Shown here: in pieces, positions 5,833-7,390 of the stretch
Layout: each line of letters begins with the position of its first letter
How positions within the stretch are numbered: position 1 is the stretch's first letter
Assembly: GCA_945871755.1 (NCBI GenBank)
Contig: CAMBWV010000041.1
Location: forward strand, 1 to 7,390
Direction: 5' to 3'
DNA length: 7,390 nt
From: an uncultured Bacteroidales bacterium
GTDB taxonomy: Bacteria; Bacteroidota; Bacteroidia; Bacteroidales; Bacteroidaceae
Translations under genes and position numbers: made by a program
Notes under the pieces: generated by a model
What the model was told of the DNA's origin: nothing
What the model saw: only the letters and a program-made list of their open reading frames with translations
Databases searched by the model: none

Positions 5833-6813
5833 TTAGCGTGTGAGAATGGAGGACCGCTTGGCGAAATAGCGGTCGTAGATGCCGTTGCAAAGGAAATAGA
5901 AGGCGAAGGCTGTGGCAAATCCACCAAAGACATCCACGAGATAGTGGGCATGTATATATACGGTGGCGCCGCAGAGGAACACGTAGAAGGGGAAGAAGAG
6001 GCAGAAGCCTAGGCGGTCTTTGTTTCTCCACTGAATGAGCATCAGGATGGTGGCAATGCCCACGTGCGAGGAGGGAAAGGCAGCCGTCGGGCATTCTCCG
6101 CTCTCGTGCGCCATCTCTACCCAACTGCGGAAGAGTCCGTCGGGGCCGGGCAGGTCCATCATCTCGGTGTGCGTGGCGAAATAATTGCCTAAATCCGCAA
6201 ACTCGCCCTGCGCCACAGCCTCAAGACCCAGCGCATGGAAATAGCAATGCGGACCTGCAACGGGCAAGAAGATGTAGATCAGATAATAAAGGAAGAACGA
6301 TGCCAGCACGACAAATCCCGTGCGGCTACACGTGGCGAGGGCTTCCTTGTAGAAGGCTGGAGTCTGGTGGCGGTTGAGAAACTGGTCGAGCGGGCCAAAC
6401 ACGGTGGCTACGATCATTGGATAATACGCCCAATAGCCCAAATGGAAGAGTTCGCTCCACACCTTGCCATCCAACCATTGGCTGAAAAGCAGCGAGGGTT
6501 GGCCACCGAAAAGCGACTGGTCGGCCTGGGCAAACAAATGGTCGAGATAGGGGAAGCAGCGGCAGTATTCGTAGGTCTCGGGATACCACACGCCGAGCAG
6601 CGTGAGCGGAAAAATATGACGAAACAGGCGTGTCCACATATTGGGACGCCAGCGGTAGAGCCCGATGAGTGCGGCCATCGTCACGAGAACGTAGAGGCGG
6701 GTGGTCAATATCGCCACGGGGTCGGCCATGCAAGGCCAGAGGAAAACGGCGAAGAGCGTTGTCAGTGCGATATAGACGAGCGTTGCCCATTCGGTGGGCA
6801 GGAGATGTTTCAT
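5833..6813 (-). CDS. PAP2-superfamily integral membrane enzyme, Aur1/inositolphosphotransferase-like
   Basis: The 326-residue product has about six to eight hydrophobic segments (roughly 12-28, 36-54, 66-77, 120-140, 165-186, 250-262, 268-285, 293-312). The PAP2 active-site motifs are present: FPSSH (246-250, catalytic His H250) and HAHYLVDVFGG (288-298, nucleophile-type H290 and D294). The classic first motif KxxxxxxRP is absent. LPVAGPHCYF (183-192) sits where Aur1-type proteins carry a proline-rich motif, which points to the inositolphosphotransferase/phosphatidylglycerol-type branch (PAP2_3) rather than a simple lipid phosphatase. Family chemistry is phosphoryl-group hydrolysis or phosphoalcohol transfer on a membrane lipid; the substrate cannot be read from sequence. 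It follows an epimerase/dehydratase gene by 109 bp and precedes the aminopeptidase gene by 25 bp. The start MKHLLPTEW is the first ATG of the frame, followed at once by a membrane helix. Alternative: undecaprenyl- or phosphatidate-phosphatase. Confidence 0.88.
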   Translation of the reverse strand: MKHLLPTEWATLVYIALTTLFAVFLWPCMADPVAILTTRLYVLVTMAALIGLYRWRPNMWTRLFRHIFPLTLLGVWYPETYEYCRCFPYLDHLFAQADQSLFGGQPSLLFSQWLDGKVWSELFHLGYWAYYPMIVATVFGPLDQFLNRHQTPAFYKEALATCSRTGFVVLASFFLYYLIYIFLPVAGPHCYFHALGLEAVAQGEFADLGNYFATHTEMMDLPGPDGLFRSWVEMAHESGECPTAAFPSSHVGIATILMLIQWRNKDRLGFCLFFPFYVFLCGATVYIHAHYLVDVFGGFATAFAFYFLCNGIYDRYFAKRSSILTR

Positions 6814-6922
6814 AGGTAAATAATTTGGGAAGGGGCAAGGCGAAAAACGATTCCACCCTGCTTTTGCGGGCCGCGGCAGGCTCCGATGGGAATGTGCGGC
6901 GGCTATGTACGGGACTGTGCGC
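6814..6922. other. 109-bp spacer between the SDR and PAP2 genes
   Basis: No gene and no TAnnTTTG promoter element is visible on the minus strand. The arms cctgc (6857-6861) and gcagg (6876-6880) could pair around a GC-rich loop, but no T run follows, so I do not call a terminator. The 20 bp just before the PAP2 start are AT-rich, as usual for translation starts in this phylum. Co-transcription of the two genes is therefore plausible but not shown. Confidence 0.4.
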
Positions 6923-7390
6923 CTACAACCAACCCGCCGCGCGGTACCAGCTGACAGCCTCGCGCACGCCCCTTTCCAGCGGATAGTGCGGTTCGTAGCC
7001 CAGCTCGCGGCGTGCGGCGGAGATGTCGCACTGCCAGTTGCGCTGCTTCATGATTTGGTACTTGTCGGGGTTGAGCGTAGAGGTTTTTCCTCCCATTGCG
7101 GCCAGTCGGCCTGCAATGCTGCTGACCACGCGAAGCACCCACAGCGGCGCCTTGATATGCAGGACGTGGCGCACGCCGAGTTCGGCTTGCAGGAGGTCGC
7201 TGAAGGCGCGGCTCGAATAGGCTCCGCCGTCCGTGAGGAAATAGGCGCGACCGCTCTCGCCGCGGGTGAGGGCCTGCATGGCGGCCTGCACAAGGTCGGC
7301 CACATAGATAAAGGTGAGGGCCTGCGGACGGTAGCCCACGGCAAAGTCAACGTGCTGGCAGATGCTTTTGGCCATCAGGAAATAGTCGCG
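6923..7390 (-). CDS. NAD(P)-dependent epimerase/dehydratase, extended SDR family (C-terminal part only)
   Basis: The frame is open at the right window edge (reads RDYFLMAKSICQ from 7390) and stops at TAG 6925-6923, leaving 155 C-terminal residues. The N-terminal Rossmann fold with the GxxGxxG nucleotide-binding motif and the YxxxK catalytic pair lies outside the window, so activity cannot be checked here. What remains is typical of the substrate-binding half of extended SDRs: LTFIYVADLVQAAMQAL, matching the conserved 'V(h)DL/V' segment, then GRAYFLTDGG. A closing block DISAARRELGYEPHYPLERG ends in EAVSWYRAAGWL, the usual 'SKARRELGYxPxxxLxEGL' ending. The Met codon at 7375 is internal, not the start. 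Extended SDRs act on nucleotide sugars, on steroid-like substrates or, in some bacteria, on ceramide precursors. The adjoining PAP2 enzyme makes a lipid role possible. Confidence 0.9.
   Translation of the reverse strand, partial: RDYFLMAKSICQHVDFAVGYRPQALTFIYVADLVQAAMQALTRGESGRAYFLTDGGAYSSRAFSDLLQAELGVRHVLHIKAPLWVLRVVSSIAGRLAAMGGKTSTLNPDKYQIMKQRNWQCDISAARRELGYEPHYPLERGVREAVSWYRAAGWL

Noticed and set aside
6235..6819. A 194-codon plus-strand frame opposite the PAP2 gene
   Set aside because: It is antisense to a gene with clear PAP2 motifs and membrane helices and has no features of its own.

Overview
The window looks like a chromosomal segment from a Bacteroidales bacterium, possibly Prevotella-like. 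The evidence is an outer-membrane barrel protein with a CarboxypepD_reg-like N-terminus, AT-rich start regions with no clear Shine-Dalgarno, a TAnnTTTG-type promoter candidate, and the mix of gene families. Species assignment from sequence alone is not possible. All six supported genes lie on the minus strand, so transcription runs from high to low coordinates. I see no tRNA, rRNA, CRISPR array, integrase or insertion sequence.

Reading in the direction of transcription, the right end (7390 to 4401) holds three genes. They are the C-terminal part of an NAD(P)-dependent epimerase/dehydratase (extended SDR), a polytopic PAP2-superfamily enzyme of the Aur1/inositolphosphotransferase-like type, and, 25 bp after it, an exported C1B cysteine aminopeptidase (bleomycin hydrolase/PepC type) with intact Gln-Cys-His-Asn residues. 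The SDR plus Aur1-like pair raises the possibility of a sphingolipid or inositol-lipid function. That is inference only.

An intergenic stretch (4135-4400) follows. It has a GC-rich hairpin with a T run (terminator for the peptidase), an array of a degenerate 9-bp unit from which that hairpin itself seems to be built, and a second, longer hairpin with T runs on both sides.

Next is a tight three-gene operon (4134 to 2049): an ECF sigma factor, a single-pass membrane protein with a Pro/Gln/Thr-rich linker, and an exported protein of unknown function. Both junctions are 4-bp ATGA overlaps, so the three are probably translationally coupled. By position the middle protein is a candidate non-canonical anti-sigma factor, which would make this a cell-envelope signalling module. 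It is the most interesting system in the window.

The left end (1817 to 1) is the N-terminal two thirds or so of a large outer-membrane beta-barrel protein with a signal peptide, a carboxypeptidase-regulatory-like domain and a TonB-plug-like domain; it runs off the window. Its 231-bp upstream region holds a perfect 14-bp stem-loop just before the start codon, a perfect 16-bp palindrome farther up, and a possible -7 element.
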